A DNA stretch of 64,000 nt from Candidatus Gastranaerophilales bacterium (GTDB taxonomy: Bacteria > Cyanobacteriota > Vampirovibrionia > Gastranaerophilales > Gastranaerophilaceae). A program made the translations under genes and the position numbers. Numbering within the stretch: position 1 is the stretch's first letter; each line of letters starts with the position of its first letter. Location: assembly GCA_944324305.1 (NCBI GenBank), contig CALUVV010000001.1, positions 332,651-396,650 of the forward strand, in the 5' to 3' direction. The notes under the pieces were generated by a model, which searched no databases, had not been told where the DNA came from, and saw only the letters and a list, made by a program, of their open reading frames with translations. This document shows, piece by piece, positions 45,693-54,900 of the stretch.

Positions 45693-47225
45693 ATGGCGCA
45701 ACAAACACATGAACCTAGTTCTACAAAAGAACAAATAAGACAAACAAGAATACAGAAGCTTGCTGATTTGGCAGACAAGGGAGTTAATCCGTATCCTTAT
45801 TCGTTTGATAAAGATGCTGACGCAGCATTTTTACAGGACAAATATAAGGATCTTGAAGCAGGTGTTGAAACTGATGATAAATATTCCGTAGCAGGACGTG
45901 TTATGGCTATAAGAAATACCGGTATGTTTATAGATTTGATGGACGCTACCGGTAAAATTCAAATTTTTTCGCATAAAGAAAATTTATCAGAAGATCAAAT
46001 GAAAATATTAAAACTTGTTGATATCGGAGATATCGTAGGTTTTACCGGTACAATAAGAAGAACTCCGAGAGGAGAACTGTCAATAAAATCTGCTTCTTTG
46101 AAGTTATTATCCAAAGCATTATTACCTTTGCCGAATAAACAAATAAGCAAAGAAAAAATGGAAGAATTATCACACTATCACGGGCTTACTGATGTTGAAT
46201 TAAAATATCGTCAAAGATATGTTGATTTAATCGTAAATGAACAAAGCAGAGATACTTTCAGAAAAAGAAGCTTAATCATTCAGAAAATTCGTGAATATCT
46301 TGCTAAAGAAGGCTATATTGAAGTTGAAACTCCGATATTACAGACAATGGCATCAGGAGCAAACGCAAGACCGTTTAATACGCACCATAACGCACTGGAA
46401 ATGGATTTAACTTTAAGAATTGCGCTTGAATTATATCTGAAAAGACTAATTGTCGGCGGAATTTCGGAACGCGTATTTGAAATCGGAAAATGTTTCAGAA
46501 ACGAAGGTATCGACACACGCCACAACCCTGAGTTCACAATGATTGAATTATATCAGGCATATGCTGATTATAATGATATGATGACTTTAACCGAAAATAT
46601 GGTTGCGTATGTAGCTCAAGAAGTTCTCGGAACAATGAAAATTAAATACGGAGAACACGAAATTGATTTGACGCCGCCCTGGGACAGAAAAACAATGTTA
46701 GGTTCTATTAAAGAAGCTACAGGTGTTGATTTTATGGAAATCTACAGTGCAAAACAGGCAATTGAAACTGCAAGAAGCCTAAATGTTGCGGTTGATGATT
46801 CTATGAACTGGGGACAGGTTGTTGAAGCCGTATTTGAAGAAAAAATCGAACCCGGTCTTATTCAGCCTTGCCACATTATAGATTATCCGAGAGAAATTTC
46901 TCCGCTAGCTAAAGTTCACAGAGATAACGACAGATTAACCGAACGCTTTGAAACCAGAGTTAACGGGTGGGAAATCGCTAATGCTTTTTCCGAACTTACC
47001 GACCCGATTGACCAGAGAATGAGATTTGAAGCTCAAGCACAGGCAAAAGCAAACGGTGATGAAGAAGCAATGGAAATTGACGAAGACTTTATAAATGCTC
47101 TTGAATACGGAATGCCTCCTACAGGCGGAATGGGAATGGGTATTGACAGATTGGTAATGCTGTTAACAGATTCCCCTTCAATCAGAGACGTTATAGCTTT
47201 CCCGACAATGAGAGCAAAAGATTAA
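45693..47225 (+). CDS. lysS: Lysyl-tRNA synthetase, class II
   Basis: 510 residues. N-terminal OB-fold anticodon domain (GRVMAIRNTGMFIDLMDATGKIQIF), then class II motif 1, motif 2 (FEIGKCFRNEGIDTRHNPEFTMIE) and motif 3 (GMGMGIDRLVMLL). Charges tRNA-Lys in the cytoplasm. AAAAGGAAG precedes the ATG. A terminator follows directly. Confidence 0.96.
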   Translation: MAQQTHEPSSTKEQIRQTRIQKLADLADKGVNPYPYSFDKDADAAFLQDKYKDLEAGVETDDKYSVAGRVMAIRNTGMFIDLMDATGKIQIFSHKENLSEDQMKILKLVDIGDIVGFTGTIRRTPRGELSIKSASLKLLSKALLPLPNKQISKEKMEELSHYHGLTDVELKYRQRYVDLIVNEQSRDTFRKRSLIIQKIREYLAKEGYIEVETPILQTMASGANARPFNTHHNALEMDLTLRIALELYLKRLIVGGISERVFEIGKCFRNEGIDTRHNPEFTMIELYQAYADYNDMMTLTENMVAYVAQEVLGTMKIKYGEHEIDLTPPWDRKTMLGSIKEATGVDFMEIYSAKQAIETARSLNVAVDDSMNWGQVVEAVFEEKIEPGLIQPCHIIDYPREISPLAKVHRDNDRLTERFETRVNGWEIANAFSELTDPIDQRMRFEAQAQAKANGDEEAMEIDEDFINALEYGMPPTGGMGMGIDRLVMLLTDSPSIRDVIAFPTMRAKD

Positions 47226-47230
47226 GTTTT

Positions 47231-47258
47231 AAAAGAGCCTCTAAAATGAGGCTCTTTT
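47231..47258. terminator. Bidirectional terminator between lysS and locus H
   Basis: AAAAGAGCCTC (47231-47241) and GAGGCTCTTTT (47248-47258) form an 11-base stem with a six-base loop, giving T-runs on both strands. Confidence 0.88.
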
Positions 47259-47264
47259 GTTATA

Positions 47265-48025
47265 TTAATAATTCATTTCCCAATTATCGTTTAAAATTTT
47301 GCCGAAGCATCCCCACCAGCCATTATCTTTTCCGGAAAGACAATAGTCTTGAAACAAATTTTCTCGTTGTTCTTTGGTTAAAGGTGCAGATGTAATGTCA
47401 GAACTAAGTCTCGAACTATCATCAATGATACCATTATCATAAATCTTTAATGCAAATAAATCTCTTCCTATAATATTAGGACCTTTTTTAGCATTAATAT
47501 CAACAAAAATTCCAATTCTGCCAGAGCCGGCATCAGAATACACATAAACAACAGCACCGCCGGATAAAAGATACACATTACTGCTTAAATTACCAATAGA
47601 CATTGAATTACCATTCATAAATTTATATTCATCTGCTGCAAAACATGAATTTGCATTTTCGCTGCAATCCTGGACAACTCTAAAATAATTTTTAATCCAA
47701 TTATCAATTGCCTCATTTGTGACTAAACCTGCTTCTTTAAGATTTAAAGCATTTTTATCCGTCATATATTGTAATGATGCCTGTTGAAATTCATTATAGA
47801 CCTTGTGTAACTGCGTAACATAAGTTTTTCTCTGATGATTTTGCATCAAGGAAGGTACCGTCATCGCCGAGACTACACCTATAATTCCTAAGGTTACAAG
47901 AACTTCCGCAAGTGTAAATGCCGGGCGTGCCGCTTGACCAGGCACAAAGATTTTAAATAAATCCTCAAAACTATCAGCAGGAGCTACAGAATTGCCCCCC
48001 CCCCGTTATTGTAAAATTTTTTCAT
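47265..48025 (-). CDS. Prepilin-like protein with G10 tract; out of frame as read (locus H)
   Basis: AAAGGAGC and ATG at 48025 begin MKKFYNN, then G10 (47995-48004). Ten G gives GCA ATT CTG TAG (13 residues). Eleven G reads GGGGNSVAPADSFEDLFKIF..., a longer leader ending ARPA before FTLAEVLVTLGIIGVVSAM. The pilin part belongs to the A/E subfamily (MQNHQRKTYVTQLHKVYNEF, KNALNLKEAGL, FGKILNDNWEMNY) but is clearly diverged. The start lies 26 bases after the dCMP deaminase gene on the same strand, so it may be read from that transcript. Confidence 0.8.
47995..48004 (-). repeat. G10 homopolymer switch, locus H
   Basis: Ten G on the coding strand, followed by CAATTCTGTAGCTCCT as in locus E; the zero frame stops at the TAG. 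Confidence 0.85.
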
Positions 48026-48050
48026 AATTGCTCCTTTCTTTAGTCTTAGT

Positions 48051-48497
48051 CTATTCTTCTTCAAGTTCGCGTCTTATATCATCAACAGTTACATGAAGAA
48101 CAGGTGAATTTTCATCTTTTCTTAAAACAACATCTTTTATACCTGATTGGACTATAAACCTTTTACATAATATACATATAAAATTATGGCCCCAAATATA
48201 CATTGTAGAACCTTTACATCTGTCCTGCCCCGCCTGAATTATCGCATTTTGTTCGGCATGTATCGAACGGCAGGTTTCATATCTTGTACCGGATGGAATA
48301 TTATGTTTAATTCTGTAGCATTCTCCACGTTCATAACAGGATTCTACTTTTGAGGGAGTTCCGTTATAACCGGTTGCCTTAATCTTTTTATCATCTCCTA
48401 CAATTACTGCACCCACCTGAGCTCTTATGCAATTAGATCTGCTTGCACAAGTCTTTGCGAGGTCTAAAAAATAATCTTCCCATGATTTAATTTCCAT
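48051..48497 (-). CDS. Deoxycytidylate (dCMP) deaminase family protein
   Basis: 148 residues of the ComEB/dCMP deaminase family. Zinc site: HAEQ (80-83, His80 and catalytic Glu82) and Cys108-x2-Cys111 (FICILC); the usual Pro before the first Cys is Ile here. A further Cys/His-rich region (SCYERGEC...) matches the second zinc site seen in dCMP deaminases. The enzyme would supply dUMP for thymidylate synthesis. Likely start ATG at 48497 with GGAGG nearby. Confidence 0.88.
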   Translation of the reverse strand: MEIKSWEDYFLDLAKTCASRSNCIRAQVGAVIVGDDKKIKATGYNGTPSKVESCYERGECYRIKHNIPSGTRYETCRSIHAEQNAIIQAGQDRCKGSTMYIWGHNFICILCKRFIVQSGIKDVVLRKDENSPVLHVTVDDIRRELEEE

Positions 48498-48555
48498 ATC
48501 TATTCCTCCACAGTTATTCTAGTATAAAATTAAACCTCTTGCAAATATTTCTTTA

Positions 48556-48561
48556 TATAAT
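48556..48561 (+). promoter_or_regulatory. -10 box immediately before the glycosyltransferase gene
   Basis: TATAAT ends five bases before the ATG at 48567, again with no ribosome-binding site, consistent with a leaderless message. Confidence 0.45.
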
Positions 48562-48566
48562 AATAT

Positions 48567-49445
48567 ATGGTTATGTTTAATCTGTTTAAAAAGGGTACGC
48601 TTAAAACCATTGATAAAACATCTTTGGATAAGGAAATTGAAGAATTCAAACAAAGCGGAACAACAGGTGATGACGAAGGTTTAATAATTTCTCTTACATC
48701 TTTTCCTCAAAGGATGTATGAAATTCATTATACTTTATATTCATTGCTTACTCAAACAGTAAAACCCGCAAAAGTTGTTTTGTGGCTGGGACGTGAACAG
48801 TTCCCAAATCTTGAAAAAGATATTCCCGAAAAAGTGCTGAAATTAAAAGAAAACGGTTTGGTCATCGAGTGGCATAAAAATTTACGCTCTTATACAAAAT
48901 TAGTTCCGTCTTTAAAAAAGTACCCTAATAATATTATAGTAACGGCTGATGATGATATTTACTATGAAAAAGATTGGCTTGAAAAACTTTTAGAAAGCCA
49001 CAAAGAAAATAAAAATTGTATTATCTGCCACAGAGCCCACAGAGTTAAATTTAACGGAAACGGGCTTGCGCCTTACAAAAAATGGCCTAAAAAAATTAAG
49101 GGCGGAAAAGCTTCATACCTGAACTTTTTAACCGGTGTAGGAGGAGTTTTGTACCCTCAAAATTCTTTGCACAGTGATGTTTTGAACGAAGATTTGTTTA
49201 TGGAGCTTGCACCGAAAGCCGATGATGTATGGTTCTGGGCAATGGCAGTTTTAAACGGAACTAAAATTCTTGTTGTTAAAGATTGGATAAGAGAACTTAC
49301 TTATGTTAATCCTGAAAGAGAAAGAGGATTAACTGATGAAATTACGTTATTTTCGTTTAATAAAAAAGGCGGAAATGACTTACAAATTGAAAAAGTGTTA
49401 AATCATTATCCGCAAATTGTTGATATATTAAAAGAAAAAAATTAA
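48567..49445 (+). CDS. Putative GT-A-type glycosyltransferase
   Basis: 292 residues. An N-terminal IISLTSFPQRMYEIHYTLYSLLTQTVKPAKVVLWLG and a metal-binding DDD (TADDDIYY, 126-133) fit a GT-A glycosyltransferase, as does the later GVGGVLYP and the DDVWFWAMAVLNGTK acceptor region. Likely transfers a sugar to surface polysaccharide or protein; donor and acceptor are unknown. The start may be 48567 or the ATG two codons on. The stop is two bases from the end of convergent purH. Confidence 0.75.
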   Translation: MVMFNLFKKGTLKTIDKTSLDKEIEEFKQSGTTGDDEGLIISLTSFPQRMYEIHYTLYSLLTQTVKPAKVVLWLGREQFPNLEKDIPEKVLKLKENGLVIEWHKNLRSYTKLVPSLKKYPNNIIVTADDDIYYEKDWLEKLLESHKENKNCIICHRAHRVKFNGNGLAPYKKWPKKIKGGKASYLNFLTGVGGVLYPQNSLHSDVLNEDLFMELAPKADDVWFWAMAVLNGTKILVVKDWIRELTYVNPERERGLTDEITLFSFNKKGGNDLQIEKVLNHYPQIVDILKEKN

Positions 49446-49447
49446 AC

Positions 49448-50956
49448 TTATTGTCTGTAATTTCTTATACCGGTTGTAATCATTGCGATACCGTATTTGT
49501 CGCAAACTTCAATAAGTTTCTGGTCTTTAATTGAGCCTCCGGGTTGAATAATTAAGCTTATTCTGCCTTGAATAGCTGAATATATACAATCTTCGGCAGG
49601 CAGGAACGAATCTGAAGCAAGAACTGCTTCTTTGGAACCGTCGCAGGCATAATTCAATGCCCATTCAACTGCCGACAATGCGTTAGTCTGCCCCTGTGCA
49701 ATTGCAACTGATTTGAAATCTCTTGCAATAACTACGGAATTTGTTTTGGCATGCTTTACAACTTTCCAGGCAAAAATAGCATCTTCAATTTGCTCTGCTG
49801 TAGGTTTTTCACGGGTAACAACTTTAAACATATCTTTATCAAGTTCGCTGTTATTTCTATCCTGAACCAGAGCACCGAAAGGCGTCAAAATAACTTCTTC
49901 AACGGTTAACCTGCGATAATCTTTTAAAGATGTATTAAGTTTTACAAGTTTTATTTCGGAATTATCGCTAAACAGTTCTATTGCACGTTCATCATAATCA
50001 GGTGCTACAATAACTTCAACAGCCATTGAATTTAAATGTTTTGCTACTTCCGCATCTACAGTTTTTGAGAAACCCACGGTGCCGTAAAATGAACTTACGG
50101 GATCGCAGTCAAAAGCTTTTGTGTAAGCTTCATACAAAGAACGCCCCAGAGCAACTCCGCAGGGTTTTGTATGTCTTATTATAGAAACACAGTTGACATC
50201 ATAAAATTCACTTACAAGGTTAGTAGCTTCCGTAACGTTTAAAATATCGTTAAAAGTTAATTCTTTTCCGTTGATAACCTCGTAATCAATCATTCTGTCC
50301 GTTTTATAAATAGCGCCCTTTTGATGCGGATTTTCACCGTATTTCATATCCTGTAATTTTTCAAAATTAAAGGTTTTAAACGGTTTTTCACCCGTCTGCT
50401 CGGCAAGCTTTGAACAAATTAGCCTGTCATAAGTTGCGGTTAAGTTAAAAGCTTTTACCGCAAGCTTTAATCTGCCGAAGTCATTCGCATTTAAAGCGAC
50501 ATAATAATCAACTTTATCCGTAATTACCGTAACATTCTTATAGTTTTTAGCTCCGGCACGCAAAATCGTAACACCTGCAATATCAATTTTGCTAATCATT
50601 TCGCTTACATCATTAGATTCGAGAGCAATTTTTTCAAAGGGGCAGATGTTAACGACTACCATATCGAAAGATTTAATCGCAAGCCGTTCCAGCTCGTTAA
50701 GTTCACGTGTATCAGAACTGTTTGCGAGAATTCCTGCAAATATGGTTTCATTTACCGCGTCAAAATCTTTAGATAAAAGCCCCGAGGCATTTGTAAAATC
50801 AGCAACGTTAATAACTTCAATTTCCGCACTTTTTAAAAGTTCGTACGTATCACCGCTTGCCACAATCTCATAATCAAACTTTTCAACAAGATTTTTTGCA
50901 AAATCAATTAATCCGACCTTGTCATACACACTGATAAATGCTCGTCTTTTCATCAT
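49448..50956 (-). CDS. purH: Bifunctional AICAR transformylase/IMP cyclohydrolase
   Basis: 502 residues, both domains present. Cyclohydrolase: RRAFISVYDKVGLIDFAKNL, SFDMVVVNICPFE, IDIAGVTILRAGAKN. Transformylase: MKYGENPHQKG, RHTKPCGVALG (usual KHTNPCG is altered), DPVSSFYGTVGFS, AWKVVKHAKTNSVV, and IQPGGSIKDQ with a final TTGIRNYR. Performs the last two steps of purine biosynthesis. The sequence is more diverged than typical PurH but keeps the catalytic segments. Confidence 0.93.
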   Translation of the reverse strand: MMKRRAFISVYDKVGLIDFAKNLVEKFDYEIVASGDTYELLKSAEIEVINVADFTNASGLLSKDFDAVNETIFAGILANSSDTRELNELERLAIKSFDMVVVNICPFEKIALESNDVSEMISKIDIAGVTILRAGAKNYKNVTVITDKVDYYVALNANDFGRLKLAVKAFNLTATYDRLICSKLAEQTGEKPFKTFNFEKLQDMKYGENPHQKGAIYKTDRMIDYEVINGKELTFNDILNVTEATNLVSEFYDVNCVSIIRHTKPCGVALGRSLYEAYTKAFDCDPVSSFYGTVGFSKTVDAEVAKHLNSMAVEVIVAPDYDERAIELFSDNSEIKLVKLNTSLKDYRRLTVEEVILTPFGALVQDRNNSELDKDMFKVVTREKPTAEQIEDAIFAWKVVKHAKTNSVVIARDFKSVAIAQGQTNALSAVEWALNYACDGSKEAVLASDSFLPAEDCIYSAIQGRISLIIQPGGSIKDQKLIEVCDKYGIAMITTGIRNYRQ

Positions 50957-51094
50957 TCCCTCTCAATTCTCATATAATTTTTTATTATAGCATCATTATA
51001 AAATATTGTTATCTTCTTAGCATTTCGTAACTATTTATTGATTTTCTTGAAATAATTTCTTTGCTATATTATAATTAATCAGTGAAAGAGGGTA

Positions 51095-51745
51095 ATGATG
51101 GTAAGTAACAGAATAACAGAAGGCGTTGGGAAAAAGATAGTTGAAGCCTTAAAAAAACAGTCAGATATTGAAATTCAAAATGTTGTTGAAAATCCTGCTC
51201 CGATTACGGAAGAAACAATTACGGACAACCATTCGGATTTGGAATTTAATTCAGAGCCGCATAATGATTTTGATTTTCAAACAGAACATCAAGACATATT
51301 TGAAGAACAGAATGAAGAAATACCTGTTATTCAAAATGCTTATACAAATCCTAATGTAATGACATTTACTCAACCGTCATCCATATCAACTCCTCCGGTT
51401 ATAGAAAAAGATATTTTTGCACAAGATCTGGAAGGTTTTGAAATTCCGACAAATATTGCGGTATTAAAACAACTGATTAATCAGCTTCCTGCAGGAGTTT
51501 CCAAACAAACCGGCGCACAGATTATCAAACAAACAATGGAAGCTCTCGGAATATCCATGAAAAGTGTTTTACAAGAAGCACAACAGGTTCAGGAAGGTTT
51601 GAATAATTCAGCAAGAGAATGTCAGGCATCTATTACGGAATATAGAAGACAAATAAATGTACTTGAAAAACAATCTCAAAAATTACAAAGGCAATATTCA
51701 GCATTAAATGATATAATAAGTTTATTTGTTCAAACAAGCATTTAA
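51095..51745 (+). CDS. Hypothetical protein with disordered N-terminus and C-terminal coiled coil
   Basis: 216 residues. The first 110 are acidic, Asn/Gln/Pro-rich and probably disordered; residues about 115-216 form helices ending in a coiled coil (RRQINVLEKQSQKLQRQYSALNDI). GAGGGTAATG at the start offers an ATG-ATG choice. No membrane segment. Unknown family. Not assigned to any system; a terminator follows. Confidence 0.65.
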   Translation: MMVSNRITEGVGKKIVEALKKQSDIEIQNVVENPAPITEETITDNHSDLEFNSEPHNDFDFQTEHQDIFEEQNEEIPVIQNAYTNPNVMTFTQPSSISTPPVIEKDIFAQDLEGFEIPTNIAVLKQLINQLPAGVSKQTGAQIIKQTMEALGISMKSVLQEAQQVQEGLNNSARECQASITEYRRQINVLEKQSQKLQRQYSALNDIISLFVQTSI

Positions 51746-51772
51746 AAAGCGGTTTTTAAAAACCGCTTTTTT
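51744..51772. terminator. Bidirectional terminator
   Basis: AAAAAGCGGTTTTT and AAAAACCGCTTTTTT form a long stem between the convergent genes ending at 51745 and 51774. Confidence 0.85.
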
Positions 51773-51773
51773 A

Positions 51774-52100
51774 TTATCTGTATGTAAACGAGCTTTGAAT
51801 ATTTTTATCTATCATACCGAGGCAGGATTGATATTCGGCATCTATCATTTTCAGCCTTGACTGATACTGCAGCATCTGCATGTCAAGTTTTTGTTCCAGA
51901 ACTTTTAATTTCGCCTGCCGCTGCTGCAGCATTTTGGTAGTCGGCGATTCAGGATCATAATCGTTACCTACCTGCATCAAATCACTTACTGATTGAGACA
52001 GCCCCATTTTTGTCTGGGTAATCAGCTGGATTTTATATTCCAGATCCAATCTTTGCTGTTGAAGATATAATAGTCTGATTTGTGAGGTAATTAATCCCAT
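51774..52100 (-). CDS. Short coiled-coil protein with MGxxxSQxRxL N-terminus
   Basis: 108 residues, almost all helix. It starts MGLITSQIRLLYLQQQRLDL and ends in a coiled coil closing with MIDKNIQSSFTYR. Both ends match the larger protein at 53415-54665 (MGMAASQARYLGLTARKTNV at the start, KNIESTFKTFE at the end), so it looks like the same architecture without the central domain. AGGAAG precedes the ATG. A role as a secreted or export-apparatus-associated protein is a guess from the shared N-terminus. Confidence 0.65.
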   Translation of the reverse strand: MGLITSQIRLLYLQQQRLDLEYKIQLITQTKMGLSQSVSDLMQVGNDYDPESPTTKMLQQRQAKLKVLEQKLDMQMLQYQSRLKMIDAEYQSCLGMIDKNIQSSFTYR

Positions 52101-52113
52101 TTTTTATCTTCCT

Positions 52114-52386
52114 TTACCTTGTTTCGTTGAGGTGATTTCCCCTCAAGAAGGTGTGCTGATTATTTTCAGCAATCAGCTGTTCCATCTTTTGAAACTGATG
52201 ACGGTGATAGTTTAATCTGTATTGCGCCATCTTACGTTTCTTGTTCATCGTAAGAAAGTCTTTTATTCCTTCTACAAATGAATTTGACATTGCTTTTATA
52301 GGATTTTTCCTTATCAGGAAATTTTTTGAATATAACAAGAAGTCTATTAATCTTTTTATATTCATTTCTAAAGTATCTCGAAGCAT
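52114..52386 (-). CDS. Small basic hypothetical protein
   Basis: 90 residues, basic, helical (KRLIDFLLYSKNFLIRKNP, then MNKKRKMAQYRLNYHRHQFQKMEQL). AAGGAG at ideal distance supports the ATG at 52386. It lies 13 bases before the 52100 gene on the same strand and is likely in one operon with it. No recognised domain. Confidence 0.65.
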   Translation of the reverse strand: MLRDTLEMNIKRLIDFLLYSKNFLIRKNPIKAMSNSFVEGIKDFLTMNKKRKMAQYRLNYHRHQFQKMEQLIAENNQHTFLRGNHLNETR

Positions 52387-52570
52387 TTTTCTCCTTACAC
52401 TTTAGACCTACATGTATATTAAAACAATCTACACACAAATATTGCCATGTTCGGAAACATTTGCTTAACATGTCTTAATTATTGTAGTCTACAGTTATTC
52501 ATTTTCTTTTTATATTACGGACAAATTTTAAATAAACTTTAATAAAAAATAAAAAACTTGTAAAAAAATT

Positions 52571-53389
52571 TTACAAGTTTTGAATAGCTTTACTGTCGCC
52601 TTCGATAGATTCTTTAAGCATCTTCTTAACGACATCACCCTGCGTATCAAGCATTTTACAAACAGTTTCAATATTACGGACTTTGTTTGAAAGTATAGTG
52701 TCAGCGTTAGCTGTAATATTTCCCGTAACATTCTGATAAGCTGCCAGAGCTGCGGAAGAAGTTCCCTGCATCAGGTTGCCCATAACAATAGCAGGTAAGC
52801 CGTATTCACCGAGGTAAGGAGCAGCAGCCTGCATAATTCCGCCCCAACCCGAGATTACACCCGCAATCGGCATTACTATATTTTTCATGGAAAATCCGTA
52901 GCCGTTAGCGGCACCCAGACCGTATGCTGCAGCACTTGCAACATCTGCAATACCGCCTACACCGGATGCATAACCTGTTGCAACACCGGTATCAGTCCCC
53001 CAGCCGCTTACGATTGAAGAGGCTCCGCCCGTTGCATAACCGTCAAGCCCCCATGAAATCGGAGCAGCCCCGGAGGGGAAACCTGAATAGTTATATAAAG
53101 AGTCTATTCCGTAAGATGAACCGCCGTTAAACTTTGAAGCATAAGAAGTTCCCGGAATATTCATAGATTCAGACGCGCCGAAAACAGTGGCAAATGATGA
53201 CGGAGCCAGCAAGCTTGCCAAATTATAAAGGAAGCCGCCCGTCATGCCAAAACCTGAACCCAAACCGTTGCCTGAAACGGTTAAATCTCTCAGCTGGTCG
53301 TAAGTTTCCCACAATTGAGCTTTCGCATCTCCGCTTGCGGAACCGAATTTGTTTGCTATTACCAAATAACTGTCATTTTTATAAGACAT
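52571..53389 (-). CDS. Gly/Ala-rich hypothetical protein
   Basis: 272 residues, rich in Gly, Ala and Ser, with hydrophobic stretches (GFLYNLASLLAPSSFATVFG, IVMPIAGVISGWGGIMQAAAPYLG) and a charged helical C-terminal end (MLDTQGDVVKKMLKESIEG). No signal peptide. Composition resembles membrane-inserting or self-assembling proteins. It lies 25 bases after the 53415-54665 gene on the same strand, so they are probably co-expressed. Function unknown. Confidence 0.6.
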   Translation of the reverse strand: MSYKNDSYLVIANKFGSASGDAKAQLWETYDQLRDLTVSGNGLGSGFGMTGGFLYNLASLLAPSSFATVFGASESMNIPGTSYASKFNGGSSYGIDSLYNYSGFPSGAAPISWGLDGYATGGASSIVSGWGTDTGVATGYASGVGGIADVASAAAYGLGAANGYGFSMKNIVMPIAGVISGWGGIMQAAAPYLGEYGLPAIVMGNLMQGTSSAALAAYQNVTGNITANADTILSNKVRNIETVCKMLDTQGDVVKKMLKESIEGDSKAIQNL

Positions 53390-53414
53390 TTGAACCTCTT
53401 ATTTTTTCTAAATA

Positions 53415-54665
53415 TTATTCGAAAGTCTTGAATGTAGATTCGATATTCTTTTCAATAACTTTCTTAACCGCTTCCATTTCCGTTTGCAAAGCTTCTTGTT
53501 CAGTATCCAGCTGTCTTAAACGAAGTTCAAGAGTTCTGTCCTGTTCCTGAATTTTTTCGGTCTTTGCGTTAATATCCGCAATTTTCTTCTCGTAAACCTG
53601 CATATCGTAATTATACTGGTTCATTGCGTCATTATAAGCATTTTCATCCGTAATTGTTTCCGTATTAAGTGCATAAGTTGCAGTTGAATCTTCAAATCGT
53701 ATTGACTGCGGACGTCCCGAATCATCTAAATCAACAAATGCTTTTTCTGTTGTTTCAATTTTTGTTTTAATATTTTCCGCATAATATGTTGTTAATTTTC
53801 CTTGATTTTCGGTAGGCTTTGAAGGGTCAGGTGCAGTAATTGCCGCTGACGTTAAATCTTCAAGCGATGCAAAATATGTTCTGCCTTGATATTCCCATGT
53901 GTATATATTATCAGATGTTGCAATACTTTCACCCGGGAATTGCTTGCAAATTTCTTCATAAGCAGCTTTCAAATCAGGATCTGTAGGATCATATTCTGAA
54001 AGCTCACAATTACCTACATAAGTCGGAACTCCTGCCTTTACAGAGTAATTTGCTGCATCTGAGGTGCCGGCAACGGCATTATCGAGTTCCGTACGGGTAG
54101 TGAACTTCATTGTACCGTCTGTATCGGTATAAACAAATAAATTATCCAAATCTTCTTCTTTCAGTTCGGGATAATCTTCACAGATTTTTTCAAAATTATC
54201 TCTCTGGTCCTTTACTAACGGGTCATATTTATTAACAGCAGTACCGTTAATTGTATATTCATCATTCAAATTATCATAGGCGATATCTGCCTGCGGTATT
54301 TTACCCTCAACACCTTCCGTACCGATAACTACCTGCGGATTTGCTTTATTTGCTTTAATACCTGTAAATACATCGGCATAATGATGGTGAGTAACCAGAT
54401 AATTATAATTCGGATCATCGGTTATTTCTGTCATGTCGGTAATTGTTTCATCATAAGTACCTTCGGTATATGAATACTGCAGGGTTGTATAATCCTGAGT
54501 ACTTGGTGCCGTCGGGACTTCAAGAGCGAGAAGCTCATTAAATGTATTTGCACTCTGGTTTGCCAGAGCCGTACGCGCCTGGTTTATCTGCTGGCCTTCG
54601 TACTCAACGTTAGTTTTTCTTGCCGTCAAACCTAAATATCTTGCCTGTGAAGCTGCCATTCCCAT
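53415..54665 (-). CDS. Coiled-coil protein with MGxxxSQxRxL N-terminus
   Basis: 416 residues. The N-terminus (MGMAASQARYLGLTARKTNV) is an amphipathic, signal-like helix without a Sec signal; the middle (about 60-330) is an acidic Tyr/Thr/Asp-rich domain; the C-terminus (about 335-416) is a coiled coil (RTLELRLRQLDTEQEALQTE). The short paralog at 51774 retains only the two ends. The N-terminal helix resembles type III/flagellar export signals in position and amphipathicity, but this cannot be proven here. Start at 54665 is supported by GAGGAGAG upstream. Confidence 0.65.
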   Translation of the reverse strand: MGMAASQARYLGLTARKTNVEYEGQQINQARTALANQSANTFNELLALEVPTAPSTQDYTTLQYSYTEGTYDETITDMTEITDDPNYNYLVTHHHYADVFTGIKANKANPQVVIGTEGVEGKIPQADIAYDNLNDEYTINGTAVNKYDPLVKDQRDNFEKICEDYPELKEEDLDNLFVYTDTDGTMKFTTRTELDNAVAGTSDAANYSVKAGVPTYVGNCELSEYDPTDPDLKAAYEEICKQFPGESIATSDNIYTWEYQGRTYFASLEDLTSAAITAPDPSKPTENQGKLTTYYAENIKTKIETTEKAFVDLDDSGRPQSIRFEDSTATYALNTETITDENAYNDAMNQYNYDMQVYEKKIADINAKTEKIQEQDRTLELRLRQLDTEQEALQTEMEAVKKVIEKNIESTFKTFE

Positions 54666-54842
54666 GGGCTTACTCTCCTCTTAAATTACTACCTTACATT
54701 TGTAATTATAATGATGCTTTTTCTAAAGTCAACATTATATAATCAATTATACGGTATTAATTAAAATATATATAGTACAAAGCCTGAAAACTCATACATT
54801 CAAATGAGATATCATGAGAAAAATCATTAATTTGTATAAAAA

Positions 54843-54862
54843 AGTACTCTGGATTAGAGTAC
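54843..54862. terminator. Hairpin between 54665 and 54901 genes
   Basis: GTACTCT and AGAGTAC pair around GGATTA, next to an A-run (T-run on the minus strand), consistent with a weak terminator after the 54901 gene. The rest of the 54666-54900 gap shows nothing recognisable. Confidence 0.45.
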
Positions 54863-54900
54863 CTATATAGACACATTAAAATTTTGATTTATTAAAAAGG

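Noticed and set aside
18905..48025. Diversity-generating retroelement as the cause of pilin variation
   Set aside because: No reverse transcriptase gene and no template repeat with adenine-biased differences are visible in the window.
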